64,000 bases of DNA from Collinsella aerofaciens (GCF_002736145.1 NZ_CP024160.1:1612001-1676000); one strand, 5' to 3'; positions 43,368 to 51,373 are shown, counted from the stretch's first letter. A program made the numbers and translations. The notes: generated by a model from the sequence alone, not told the origin.

Positions 43368-44378
43368 ATGAACGACATTCTCGCAAGAAGAGCAAGACGA
43401 GCAACCGTGGGCATCGCCCTTTCCGCGGCACTTGTCGCGGGAATCGCCCCCGTAACGGCGATCGCGGCAGAAACCAGTTCCCCCACCGGCGCAGTTGCCT
43501 TGCAGACGGAAGATGCGGCCGCCGCAAAAGAAAAAGCGTATGCAGCCATGCAGGAAGCGCTCAAAAACCTCGAGGCCGCAAAAGACGCCGCAAGTCCCGA
43601 GAAAATTGCGAGATTCAATGATGACATTGCCCGTTTTCAAGAGCTCCACGACAAGATGGCGGCGCAAGCCACCGAATTGAGGGAATCCCTTCCCACCATG
43701 CAAGCGGACGTCGATGCAGCCCAAGCCAAATACGACGAGGCCATCAACCGGGTAAGCGAGCTCCAGGCAGAATTAAAGGCACTTGAAGCACTCGGCGACG
43801 AGGAGCCCAGCATAACTATTAAAGAGCATATTAAGCAGTTGCGAAGTGAGATCATGGCGGCAAAAGCGCAAGAAGACTCTTGCGAAACGGAGCTCCGCGA
43901 GCGCCGCGACGGCCTCAAAAAGCAGGAAAGACGAGTTAATGACTGTGAACTTGCTGCAGAGAAATATAAAGCCCATATCGACCAGTTCATAGCCTGGCGA
44001 GATGCGCTCCTCGACAATTTGAAAAAAGCGCAAACGGCCTATGACGACGCCTGCAAGGCATACGAAGAGGCAAAGGCCGCGGCAGACAAGGCCACCTCGC
44101 CCGAGATAACGCAACCGACCGAGACGACGCCTCCCTCCAACTCGGCGCAACCGGCCGAGGCGACACAGCCCACCGGCTCGTCCGCGACCGGCAAAAATAC
44201 CCCGCCAAGCTCCATCAAGCAGGCGAACTCGAGCAGCGGCAAGCAAGCAGATACGACCGCTGGCAAGCTCGCGAACACGGGCGACGCAGCGCCGAGCGCA
44301 ATCGTACTCGCAGGAATCGCCGCCGCAGGCCTCGGAATAACCGCCACGGGTGTACGCCGCCTCAAGAACTCAAAATAG
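43368..44378 (+). CDS. Coiled-coil LANTGD-anchored surface protein, copy 1
   Basis: 336 residues. A signal peptide ends near TAIAA (residue 34). Residues about 50-245 form a charged coiled coil (ALKNLEAAKDAASPEK; RELRERR-type heptads) with Tyr-Asp-Asp-Ala repeats (KAQTAYDDACKAYEEAKAAA). A Thr/Pro/Ser-rich spacer follows, then LANTGD, a hydrophobic span and RRLKNSK. GAGGTG lies before the ATG. Such proteins extend from the wall as rods; no ligand domain is visible. The next gene is a diverged duplicate. Confidence 0.88.
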   Translation: MNDILARRARRATVGIALSAALVAGIAPVTAIAAETSSPTGAVALQTEDAAAAKEKAYAAMQEALKNLEAAKDAASPEKIARFNDDIARFQELHDKMAAQATELRESLPTMQADVDAAQAKYDEAINRVSELQAELKALEALGDEEPSITIKEHIKQLRSEIMAAKAQEDSCETELRERRDGLKKQERRVNDCELAAEKYKAHIDQFIAWRDALLDNLKKAQTAYDDACKAYEEAKAAADKATSPEITQPTETTPPSNSAQPAEATQPTGSSATGKNTPPSSIKQANSSSGKQADTTAGKLANTGDAAPSAIVLAGIAAAGLGITATGVRRLKNSK

Positions 44379-44423
44379 CCGCCAGAGCATACCACCTTCG
44401 CCAATCCACAAACCCAGAGACAA

Positions 44424-44466
44424 AAGAGGCCCGTCTCCCCAACCCAGGGAAACGGGCCTCTTTACT
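44424..44466 (+). terminator. Terminator of copy 1 surface gene
   Basis: AGAGGCCCGT and ACGGGCCTCTTT pair, extended by TCCC/GGGA, followed by TTTA. An equivalent stem follows copy 2. Confidence 0.8.
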
Positions 44467-44677
44467 TGAAAAAACAGATGGTAATGCCGCCGTCTCTTGA
44501 ACCGCGCAGCCATCAATGCCCAGACAACACTAGCAAGCCGCATTCCTTAAGGGATAGATTTAATGGCCGTTAATCAAGGGGTATACGCGCACGCCCGATC
44601 AATGGCGGGCAAACCGCCTGATATACTTACCTTAGTGCTACCAAGTTAGTCGCCGACCCTTGAAATGAGGTGCCGAG

Positions 44678-45670
44678 ATGAACGACATTCTCGCAAGAAG
44701 AGCAAGACGAGCAACTGTGGGCATCGCCCTTTCCGCGGCACTTGTCGCGGGAATCGCCCCCGTAACGGCGATCGCGGCAGAAACCAGCTCCCCCACCGGT
44801 GCAGTTGCCTTGCAGACGGAAGATGCGGCCACCGCAAAAGAAAAAGCGTATGCAGCCATGCAGGAAGCGCTCAAAAACCTCGAAGCCGCAAAAGACGCCG
44901 CAAGTCCCGAAAAACTTGCGGAAATCGATAATGACATTGCCGCATTTCAAGAACTCTACGACATGGTGGTGGCGGAAGCCGCCAAACGGAGGGAACCCCT
45001 TCCCGCCATGCAAGCGAACGTCGATGCAGCCCAAGCCAAATACGATGAGGCCCACAACCGGACAAGCGGCCTTCAGGCAGAATTAAATAAGGCAATCGAC
45101 GACGGAGCTTCTAGCGAAACTATTAAGCAGTTGCGAAGTGAGATCATGTCGGCAGAAAGGCGAGAAAAATCTTGTGAAGATGATCTTCACTCCTACCAAC
45201 ACCGGCTCGAAAGCCAGGAAAGACAGGTTCAGCATTTCGAAAGTGAGGCGGAGGAAGCTAAAGCCCACATCGATGAGGACATAGCCAAGCGAAATGCGCT
45301 CCTCGGCGATTTGGAAAAGGCGCAAGCGGCCTATGACGACGCCTGCAAGGCATACGAAGAGGCAAAGGCCGCGGCAGACAAGGCCACCTCGCCCGAGGTG
45401 ACGAAACCCGCCGAGACAGTGCCTCCCTCCGGCTCGACGCAACCCGCCGAGACGGCACAGCCCGCCGGCTCGTCCGCGACCGGCAAAGACACCTCGCCAA
45501 GCTCCACCAAGCAGGCGAACTCGAGCAGCGGCAAGCAAGCGGATACGACCGCCGGCAAGCTCGCGAACACGGGAGACGCAGCGCCGAGCGCAATCGCACT
45601 CGCAGCAATCGCCGCCGCAGGCCTCGGAATAACCGCCACAGCCACACGCCGCCTCAAGAACTCAAAATAG
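44678..45670 (+). CDS. Coiled-coil LANTGD-anchored surface protein, copy 2
   Basis: 330 residues. The first 75 residues are nearly identical to copy 1 and the last 110 very similar, but the central coil (about 85-215) differs: AAFQELYDMVVAEAAKRREP instead of ARFQELHDKMAAQATELRES, and different spacing later. The same TAYDD/AAYDD repeat, spacer and LANTGD anchor follow. Identical ends around a variable centre suggest gene conversion of the ends or selection for change in the exposed coil. Confidence 0.88.
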   Translation: MNDILARRARRATVGIALSAALVAGIAPVTAIAAETSSPTGAVALQTEDAATAKEKAYAAMQEALKNLEAAKDAASPEKLAEIDNDIAAFQELYDMVVAEAAKRREPLPAMQANVDAAQAKYDEAHNRTSGLQAELNKAIDDGASSETIKQLRSEIMSAERREKSCEDDLHSYQHRLESQERQVQHFESEAEEAKAHIDEDIAKRNALLGDLEKAQAAYDDACKAYEEAKAAADKATSPEVTKPAETVPPSGSTQPAETAQPAGSSATGKDTSPSSTKQANSSSGKQADTTAGKLANTGDAAPSAIALAAIAAAGLGITATATRRLKNSK

Positions 45671-45718
45671 CTGCCAGCGGCTATTGTCTCCGCCAATCCA
45701 CAAGCCCAGAAACAAAAG

Positions 45719-45756
45719 GAGGCCCGTTTCCCCACCTAGGGAAACGGGCCTCTTTA
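45719..45756 (+). terminator. Terminator of copy 2 surface gene
   Basis: AGGCCCGTTTCCC and GGGAAACGGGCCT pair around CACCTA and are followed by CTTT. It is the counterpart of the stem at 44424-44466. Confidence 0.85.
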
Positions 45757-45877
45757 ACTGCAAAAATTCAAGCAACAGCACCGCCGCCTCTTGAACCACA
45801 TAGCCACCGCGCTCCAGACAACGCCAACGAGCAGCAAAAGGCACGGGATTAAATTATTCAGATAAATGTGACCCTTC

Positions 45878-46014
45878 AGGCGGTTTTGGTCGGCTACCCG
45901 CGAGTGCCGGCAGGGCGCTTGGTAGTCGAGCGATCCCGCAGGCGAAGCCGAGGACCAGCGAGACACCAAGCGCCCTGCCGGCACTCGCGGGTAGCCGCGG
46001 CACCAAAAAACGCC
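45878..46014. repeat. Very long perfect hairpin next to the SRP RNA gene
   Basis: Arms 45891-45922 and 45966-45997 are 32 bases and perfectly complementary (starting CGGCTACCCGCGAG). Outer bases GGCGGTTTTGG/CCAAAAAACGCC extend them with small gaps. The centre holds CCCGCAGGCGAAGCCGAGG, similar to the centres at 9.78 and 7.04 kb. It lies right after the 3' end of the SRP RNA on the minus strand. Confidence 0.85.
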
Positions 46015-46022
46015 TGCGCACT

Positions 46023-46113
46023 CGATGGATTCGGATGCCCGACAGAGGCTCCTTATGGCTGCTTCCTTCCGGACCTGACCAGATTCGGAACATGTCGTCA
46101 TCCGAACCCATCG
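46023..46113 (-). ncRNA. ffs: Signal recognition particle RNA (4.5S type)
   Basis: The minus strand carries GGTCAGGTCCGGAAGGAAGC, the hallmark helix 8 with GGAA tetraloop that binds Ffh. Flanking bases form the long closing stem CGATGGGTTCGGATG against CATCCGAATCCATCG. Size (about 91-100 nt) fits the small bacterial form without the Alu domain. T6 follows about 10 bases after the 3' side. Ends are approximate by a few bases. The RNA scaffolds co-translational targeting of membrane proteins to SecYEG. Confidence 0.93.
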
Positions 46114-46171
46114 AACGCGCTAGGCGCTCGGTATATCTTACCTGCTCCCGCCCGATGGGGCAAGACAGCTA

Positions 46172-46253
46172 ATTTGGGACGGGGCCTTTTTGACTACTTT
46201 TTGACTGGGGGCATCAGGGTGGCGAAAGTAGTCAAGAAAGCCCCGTCCCAAAT
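46172..46253. repeat. 29-bp inverted repeat of the GGGACGGGG family
   Basis: Arms 46172-46200 and 46225-46253 (ATTTGGGACGGGGC... and complement) enclose 24 bases. The right arm and following AGACTG match the repeat upstream of tex at about 7236-7260. It lies in the gene-free stretch 45671-46567, which otherwise holds the SRP RNA and other palindromes. Confidence 0.8.
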
Positions 46254-46271
46254 AGACTGATCCGGTGCTGC

Positions 46272-46431
46272 GCCACGAAAAGGGCCTATCTACTACGTTT
46301 TGGTCGCATGGGTCGACCATAGCCGACTTTTTCGGAAATCGGCAAGCTCTCTACCTGCAGTTTTAATTTCACAAAATCCGGGATGGTCGAGGTAGCTCGG
46401 TCAAACGTAGCAGATGGCCGCATTTCGTGGC
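46272..46431. repeat. Wide inverted repeat
   Basis: GCCACGAAA...GGCC-ATCT-CTACGTTT arms (46272-46302 and 46401-46431) pair with a few mismatches and one gap around about 100 bases. That interval includes a small CCGAT-ATCGG-type hairpin. A second pair of arms (TGGTCG-CATGGGTC) overlaps it. No gene is seen here. Confidence 0.6.
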
Positions 46432-46483
46432 AAACGGTCCGACTCGAGACCCATGTCGACCAGCCTCGGATAGCAATTCACGA

Positions 46484-46550
46484 AGTTGCGGTGGAATACG
46501 GACTGAATTGGCACCTTAAAGGCAAAAACACTCCGTATTTCACCGCAAGT
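46484..46550. repeat. Convergent-gene hairpin, copy 2 of 2
   Basis: AGTTGCGGTGGAATACGG and CCGTATTTCACCGCAA, as at 14235-14301, with a different centre. It ends 18 bases from the stop of the TadA fusion gene and may terminate it. Confidence 0.8.
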
Positions 46551-46567
46551 TATTGGGGGGATTGGTT

Positions 46568-48349
46568 TTAGAGGCGACCGAGGTCGTAGGCTCGCGCGGC
46601 AGACTCGCCGGCGCAGATGAGGTTGGTTGTGGCTTCTTGCGGATCGAGTGCCCGCTCCAGGTCCATGGGCTTGCGACAGATCGGCAGTACAAGGTCGATG
46701 CCCTGCTCGTACACCGCATCCAGGTTGTCGGCGCGACCACCCACGACGGCGACTACCGACTTGCCATATCGCTTGGCGCGACGCGCCACGCCCACCGGCG
46801 CCTTGCCGGCGGCGGACTGCTCATCCATATTGCCCTCGCCCGTTATGACCAGGTCGACATCGCGCACGTGCTCGTCAAACCCAATCAGATCGAGCACCGT
46901 CTCCACGCCCGAGCGTAGCTCCGCGCCGAGCGCCAGCAGCGCGGCGCCCAAGCCACCGGCAGCGCCCGCACCGGGCACGCCGAGCACCGAGCCAAATGTC
47001 CGTGCGCTCTCAGGTGTGCGCAACAATCCCTGGGCTCGAGCTCCGGCAATCGCAGCGTCGAGCAAGCGACCGTAGCCGACCATCCAGCTGTCGCACCTGT
47101 TCAGCGCCTCGGCATCATCCGCCGGCAGGCCTTTCTGCCCACCGAACACCGCCAGAGCGCCTCGGCGTCCCACGAGTGGATTCTCTACATCCGAAAGCAC
47201 AACGATACGAGTGCCATCCAAAGCCTGCAGCGCTGGCGCCAAATCAACGCTCGCCACCTGCTCGAGACCCGCAAGACCGGGGGCGACAACGCAGCCCCGA
47301 TCATCGACCACACGCGCGCCCAGCGCCTGCAGCATACCGGCGCCGCCATCGTTGGTAGCACTGCCGCCCAAGCCAATATAGATAGTCTTTGCGCCCGTGC
47401 GAACCGCGCGAAGCATGAGCTCGCCCACGCCATAGGTTGTAGCGGCCAGCGCCGACGACTCCGTGCAAGGCGAATACCCAATGCCGGCGGCCTCGGCCAT
47501 CTCGATGACCGCGGACTCGCGCTCGACATCAACCAGCATCCGGGCAGGCACACGCTCGCCCAAGGGACCTGCAACCTCGCAGGTCACAAGCTCGCCACCG
47601 CAGGCGGCAACGGCGTCGAGCGTTCCCTCGCCGCCATCTGCCAGCGGCAAAGCGGCCACCTGGGCATCGGGCCACACACGGCGCACGCCTTCGGCAACCG
47701 CCGCCTCCGCCTGCGCACTCGAAACGCTGCCCTTAAAGGAATCGATCGCCAACAGCACACGGCGGGGCCGGCGGCACGCGGCACCAAAATCGACCGCCTC
47801 AACGGCGATATCTTCGGCACACGCGAGCGCCTCAGCGTGAGCGGCATGTGCCTCAAGATCGTCCCCACAACCGCAGCCAGCACCATCGTTGCCACGCAGC
47901 CCACTAAAATAGCTGCTCAACACCTCACGACACTCGTCTGCCAGCACGCCGGCGGTCACATTAAACCGGTGATTCAGGCGCGAGTCGGCATTCAAATCGT
48001 ACAGGGATCCCAACGCGCCCGCCTTGGCGTCGCTCGCGCCATACACGCAGCGCCCCACGCGCGCGTTAACCATAAGCCCCGCACACATGCAGCAGGGCTC
48101 GAGCGTCACGTAGACCGTACAGTCGGAAAGGCGCCAGCGGCCAAGCACCTGGGCAGCGGTGCACAGGGCCGCGAACTCTGCATGCGCCGAAGGGTCCTGG
48201 TCGAGCTCGCGACGATTATGCGCCCTCGCGACGACCTCGCCGTCGCACACCACTACGGCTCCGATGGGCACCTCGCCCACCGCCGCGGCGGCTCGCGCCT
48301 CCGCCAGCGCCTCGCGCATGAACTTCTCGTCGATTTCGGTGATCGTCAT
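46568..48349 (-). CDS. tadA: Fusion of tRNA adenosine-34 deaminase (TadA) and glycerate kinase
   Basis: 593 residues from ATG 48349 (GGAAGG six bases upstream). Residues 1-150 are a complete TadA: zinc ligands His56 (in SAHAEFAAL) and Cys86/Cys89 (in LEPCCMCAGLMV), catalytic Glu58. After a Cys/Gly/His-rich linker of about 45 residues, a complete type II glycerate kinase follows: LLAIDSFKGSVSSAQAEAAV near 199, PLADGGEGTLDA, GLGGSATNDGGAGMLQALG, and VITGEGNMDEQSAAGKAPVG. TadA converts A34 to inosine in tRNA-Arg(ACG); glycerate kinase makes phosphoglycerate. The reading frame is continuous. tRNA-Ser lies divergently next to it. Confidence 0.93.
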   Translation of the reverse strand: MTITEIDEKFMREALAEARAAAAVGEVPIGAVVVCDGEVVARAHNRRELDQDPSAHAEFAALCTAAQVLGRWRLSDCTVYVTLEPCCMCAGLMVNARVGRCVYGASDAKAGALGSLYDLNADSRLNHRFNVTAGVLADECREVLSSYFSGLRGNDGAGCGCGDDLEAHAAHAEALACAEDIAVEAVDFGAACRRPRRVLLAIDSFKGSVSSAQAEAAVAEGVRRVWPDAQVAALPLADGGEGTLDAVAACGGELVTCEVAGPLGERVPARMLVDVERESAVIEMAEAAGIGYSPCTESSALAATTYGVGELMLRAVRTGAKTIYIGLGGSATNDGGAGMLQALGARVVDDRGCVVAPGLAGLEQVASVDLAPALQALDGTRIVVLSDVENPLVGRRGALAVFGGQKGLPADDAEALNRCDSWMVGYGRLLDAAIAGARAQGLLRTPESARTFGSVLGVPGAGAAGGLGAALLALGAELRSGVETVLDLIGFDEHVRDVDLVITGEGNMDEQSAAGKAPVGVARRAKRYGKSVVAVVGGRADNLDAVYEQGIDLVLPICRKPMDLERALDPQEATTNLICAGESAARAYDLGRL

Positions 48350-48400
48350 CGTTCGCCTTCCCTGTTGCAAATTCAAAACGATGCTATCATTACGACTCAC

Positions 48401-48490
48401 GGAGAGATGGCAGAGCGGTTGAATGCGGCGGTCTTGAAAACCGTTGAGCGCGAGAGCGTTCCGGGGGTTCGAATCCCCCTCTCTCCGCCA
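48401..48490 (+). tRNA. tRNA-Ser (anticodon UGA)
   Basis: A 90-base tRNA with CCA encoded. GGAGAGA pairs with TCTCTCC; the anticodon stem-loop GGCGGTC-TTGAAAA-CCG gives anticodon TGA. A long variable arm (GAGCGCGAGAGCGTTC) and T-loop GGGGGTTCGAATCCCCC follow, all as in class II serine tRNAs. It reads UCA and, by wobble, other UCN codons. A TATCAT box lies 10 bases upstream. Confidence 0.97.
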
Positions 48491-48493
48491 CTT

Positions 48494-49090
48494 TTAGTGA
48501 TGCACCGGCGTCATGGTCCGCTCGAACAGCGCATCGACCACGTCGGCCATCTCGGGTCGACGCTCAAGATCGTGGCCCGATTCCCACCATATCGTGAAAA
48601 GTCGAATAATACCGCCGGCGACAAACTCAGACGTCGTCTCGAGCGACACGGGGGCCAGGGCATCCTCGGCAAGCACGTTCATCACACGCTCGCGGATGGA
48701 GCGGGCAATACGGTCGCAAATAACGTTGGTCAACATACCCGACATGCTGCTAGCCAAAATGTTATCCATGAGCTGCTCGTGCGCCAGAATCAAATCCATG
48801 GCATCGTCCAAAATCGCGTGCCGAAGCGCGCGCACGTCCTCGGCAGACACTGTGCCGGCCTCATCGGGCTGTTTTTGCGGCAAACCCGACATGAGCTCAT
48901 CGATATAAAAGGCAAAGTAATCGTTCTTGTCGCGAAAGTGCTTGTAGAACGTCGTGCGGCGAATCATGGCGCGGTCGCACAGCATGGCAACCGTCAGGTC
49001 CTCAAAACGATGCTCCTCGAGAAGCTCGGTGAAGGCATCGAATAGGGCGCGGTAGGTTTTCTTAATGCGAAGGTCCACTGGTATCGCCAT
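48494..49090 (-). CDS. TetR family transcriptional regulator
   Basis: 198 residues from ATG 49090; a GTG four codons later may be the true start because GAGG overlaps the ATG too closely. Helix-turn-helix: FEDLTVAMLCDRAMIRRTTF followed by YKHFRDKNDYFAFY, as in TetR/AcrR proteins. The C-terminal helical ligand domain is not recognisable, with a FTIWWESGHDLE segment near 170 as in TetR_C-type domains. It is divergent from lemA across 200 bases that hold an inverted repeat, so it may control lemA or itself. Confidence 0.85.
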   Translation of the reverse strand: MAIPVDLRIKKTYRALFDAFTELLEEHRFEDLTVAMLCDRAMIRRTTFYKHFRDKNDYFAFYIDELMSGLPQKQPDEAGTVSAEDVRALRHAILDDAMDLILAHEQLMDNILASSMSGMLTNVICDRIARSIRERVMNVLAEDALAPVSLETTSEFVAGGIIRLFTIWWESGHDLERRPEMADVVDALFERTMTPVHH

Positions 49091-49220
49091 CCTCAGGGCA
49101 AAGACAACACTCGTCAATCTGTCGCATATCTTACACCTGTACCTCGCGCGTTTTACCTCGGTGCCGACCCCGCCGAAAACATAACGCTTACCGGAAAGTT
49201 CGGCACGGCAAAACGTTGCG

Positions 49221-49242
49221 GGTATACTAGTAGCGTTATACC
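49221..49242. promoter_or_regulatory. Inverted repeat with TATACT box in the tetR-lemA gap
   Basis: GGTATA and TATACC face each other over 10 bases and include TATACT, a possible -10 box for lemA, about 50 bases before its ATG. Candidate operator by position only. Confidence 0.35.
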
Positions 49243-49289
49243 AACGGCAGCTGGCGCATGCCGCCGCGGCCATTCGAAACGGAGACATC

Positions 49290-49841
49290 ATGATTACCGT
49301 CATCATCGGCATCGTTGTTGTCATTGTGATTGTCTGCGCCATCGCCGGCATCTACAACAACATGGTCACCAAGCGTAACCGCATCGATAACGCCTGGCAG
49401 AACATCGATACGCAGCTGCAGCGCCGCAACGACCTGATCCCCAACCTGGTCGAGACCGTCAAGGGCTACGCCAAACACGAGCAGGAGACGCTCTCCGCCG
49501 TGATCAGCGCGCGTAACACCGCCGTCAAGGCCACCACGCCCGAGGCCAAGATGGAAGCCGACAACGTGCTGACCGGTGCGCTGCGTCAGCTCTTCGCCGT
49601 AGCCGAGGCCTATCCCGATCTTAAGGCAAACACCAACTTTACGCAGCTGCAGGCATCGCTCGAGGATACCGAGAACAAGATTAGCTATGCACGCCAGAGC
49701 TACAACGATTGCGTGCTCAGCTACAACAACGCCATTCAGACGTTCCCGGCTGTCATCTTTGCCGGCATCTTCCAGTTTAAGGAGCGCCAGGGCTTTGAGG
49801 CCGCCGAAGCAGCCCGCCAGGCCCCGACCGTCAAGTTCTAA
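49290..49841 (+). CDS. lemA: LemA family membrane protein
   Basis: 183 residues: one N-terminal membrane helix (VIIGIVVVIVIVCAIAGIYN) and a cytosolic-or-outside helical bundle with NRIDNAWQNIDTQLQRRNDL and IPNLVETVKGYAKHE, the LemA signature. It ends with FPAVIFAGIFQFKERQGFEA, also typical. Length fits the family. A good site, GGAGA, precedes the ATG. LemA proteins are widespread and of uncertain function; some occur with HtpX or TPM-domain proteins, but neither is next to it here. Confidence 0.95.
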   Translation: MITVIIGIVVVIVIVCAIAGIYNNMVTKRNRIDNAWQNIDTQLQRRNDLIPNLVETVKGYAKHEQETLSAVISARNTAVKATTPEAKMEADNVLTGALRQLFAVAEAYPDLKANTNFTQLQASLEDTENKISYARQSYNDCVLSYNNAIQTFPAVIFAGIFQFKERQGFEAAEAARQAPTVKF

Positions 49842-49878
49842 CAGATCCGCAGCGTATCCTTAATCGGGTAGATGCATA

Positions 49879-49923
49879 AACCGCCCCGTCGAATGCATAC
49901 TTCGACGGGGCGGTTGCTTTTTT
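49879..49923 (+). terminator. Terminator of lemA
   Basis: AACCGCCCCGTCGAA and its perfect complement with a 7-base loop are followed by GCTTTTTTT. Confidence 0.9.
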
Positions 49924-49946
49924 AGCGAAGGTCCCCCTCTAAGCAC

Positions 49947-50150
49947 CGTGCATTTTTGGGAGTATTCAACATAACCAAGAGCTTCGGGCGCCACGATAAA
50001 TGCCAAAGACCGCGAATATCCCTGCAAATCAAGCGCTGTCGGCCCATAACCCCGCCTATTATTCGCGAAAAGCATCGACGAGCACGGATTTTTGCCCGAA
50101 CGTCGGTATGCAGGGGCCTTCGATTGCAGAATACTCGCAAAAATGCACGT
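49947..50150. repeat. Second element with CGTGCA...GAGTATTC inverted ends
   Basis: Arms 49948-49967 and 50129-50149 (GTGCATTTTTGGGAGTATTC and near-complement, 19 of 20) share the terminal string with the element at 9493-9705. The ~160-base interior has no gene. The gap 49842-50320 otherwise holds the lemA terminator and the long hairpin described next. Confidence 0.7.
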
Positions 50151-50190
50151 CGCCACCACCCCCACATGGCGCGAAGCAAAACAAATGCGC

Positions 50191-50293
50191 AACCTTCCTT
50201 TTCGGCGCACTCCGCAGGACGAAAGAACCTCCGCCGCACGAAGTGTGCAGCGGAGGTTCTTTCATGTCCGAGGACGCGCCGGAAAGGAAGGTT
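50191..50293. repeat. Long hairpin downstream of ilvE
   Basis: AACCTTCCTTT/AAAGGAAGGTT, GGCGC/GCGCC, GGAC/GTCC and then AAAGAACCTCCGC/GCGGAGGTTCTTT stack into a stem of about 45 base pairs with small bulges and a GCAC-GAA-GTGT tip. It starts about 30 bases after the ilvE stop in that gene's direction and likely ends or protects its transcript. Confidence 0.75.
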
Positions 50294-50320
50294 GCCCTCG
50301 GGCCGAACAGCTATGGCAGC

Positions 50321-51373
50321 TTACGCGACGGTGTAAACCCAGTTGTGCTTATCCTCGACAGCACCGGACTGGATACCAGTCAAGGTCTCGCGAAGCTTCT
50401 TCATCACAGGGCCGATCTCGGTGTAGCCAGCCGGGAAGGTCACGGTCTCGTCGGCGCCATAAACCTTGTTGTCGATCTCGCCAACCGGGGAGATGACGGC
50501 AGCGGTGCCGCACAGGCCGCACTCGACAAAGGTACCGGCCTTGACCTCGGCCCACTCGACGGGACGCTCGTCGACGGTGATGCCCAGGTCCTTGGCGACC
50601 TGAACGAGCGAACGGCGGGTGATGGAGGGCAGGATGGAGTCGGTGTGCGACTGCGGAACGACGAGGGTGCCATCCTCCTTCACGAACAGGACGTTAGCGC
50701 CACCGGTCTCCTCGACATAGGTGCGGGACTCGGAGTCGAGATACAGGTTCTCGGCATAGCCCTCGCGATGAGCCTCCATCGTGGGCTTGAGGGACATGGC
50801 GTAGTTCAGGCCGGCCTTGATGTTGCCGGTGCCGTGCGGTGCGGCACGGTCATACTCGGAAACGCGCAGCTTGACGGGCTTGAGGCCACCCTTAAAGTAC
50901 GGACCGACCGGGGTCACGAGAATGCGGAACGTGTACTCAGGAGCGGGAGCCACGCCGATCACGTCACCGGAGCCGATCATAAACGGACGCACGTACAGGG
51001 TCGCGCCGGAACCGAAGGGCGGAACCCAGGCGGCGTTGGCAGAAACGACCTGCTTGACGGCCTCAACGAACTTGTCCTTGGGGAACGGGGGCATCTCGAG
51101 GCGCTGCGCAGAGTTGTACATACGCTCGGCGTTCATGTCGGGACGGAAGCAGACGATGCTACCGTCCTCGGCGGTGTAGGCCTTCAGGCCCTCAAAGACC
51201 TCCTGGCAGTAATGGAAGATGCCACCGCACTCGGAGACATGCAGGGTGTGGTCGGTGGTCAGGCCGCCCTCGTCCCACTCGCCATCCTTCCAATGAGCCT
51301 CGTAACTGTAATCGGTCTTCATGTAGCCAAAGCCGAGGCTACCCCAATCGATATCCTTCTTCTCGACAGTCAT
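50321..51373 (-). CDS. ilvE: Branched-chain amino acid aminotransferase
   Basis: 350 residues from ATG 51373 with TAAGGAG eight bases upstream. It shows class IV aminotransferase features: HYCQEVFEGLKAY near 58, YVRPFMIGSGDVIGV near 135, GTGNIKAGLNYA near 188 whose Lys binds pyridoxal phosphate, YVEETGGANVLFV near 224, and ECGLCGTAAVISPVG near 295. It transfers amino groups between leucine, isoleucine or valine and 2-oxoglutarate. It belongs to the longer BCAT group of about 350 residues. Its 150-base leader has a CGTCCGG/CCGGACG stem; I see no T-box specifier region. Confidence 0.95.
   Translation of the reverse strand: MTVEKKDIDWGSLGFGYMKTDYSYEAHWKDGEWDEGGLTTDHTLHVSECGGIFHYCQEVFEGLKAYTAEDGSIVCFRPDMNAERMYNSAQRLEMPPFPKDKFVEAVKQVVSANAAWVPPFGSGATLYVRPFMIGSGDVIGVAPAPEYTFRILVTPVGPYFKGGLKPVKLRVSEYDRAAPHGTGNIKAGLNYAMSLKPTMEAHREGYAENLYLDSESRTYVEETGGANVLFVKEDGTLVVPQSHTDSILPSITRRSLVQVAKDLGITVDERPVEWAEVKAGTFVECGLCGTAAVISPVGEIDNKVYGADETVTFPAGYTEIGPVMKKLRETLTGIQSGAVEDKHNWVYTVA

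Larger units (their letters stand above)
43267..45850 (+). repeat. Tandem duplication of a 1.3-kb surface-protein unit
   Basis: The block from 43267 (promoter region, gene, terminator and about 90 bases beyond) is repeated from 44577, an offset of 1,310 bases. Promoter, signal-peptide and C-terminal coding parts are nearly identical, while the central coding parts differ strongly. A TATACT -10 box sits at 43312-43317 and 44622-44627, next to a GGCGGGC-AAA-CCGCC hairpin. Confidence 0.9.

Noticed and set aside
24522-45670. A sortase gene to go with the LAxTG proteins
   Set aside because: No sortase motif (TLxTC) was found in any plausible frame in the window; it must lie elsewhere.
45757-45870. 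Small membrane peptide gene on the minus strand after the second coiled-coil gene (LLLLVGVVWSAVAMWFKRRR)
   Set aside because: No start codon with a ribosome site. The duplicate region at 44.5 kb keeps only VVW..FKRRR. It may be a remnant but cannot be supported as a gene.
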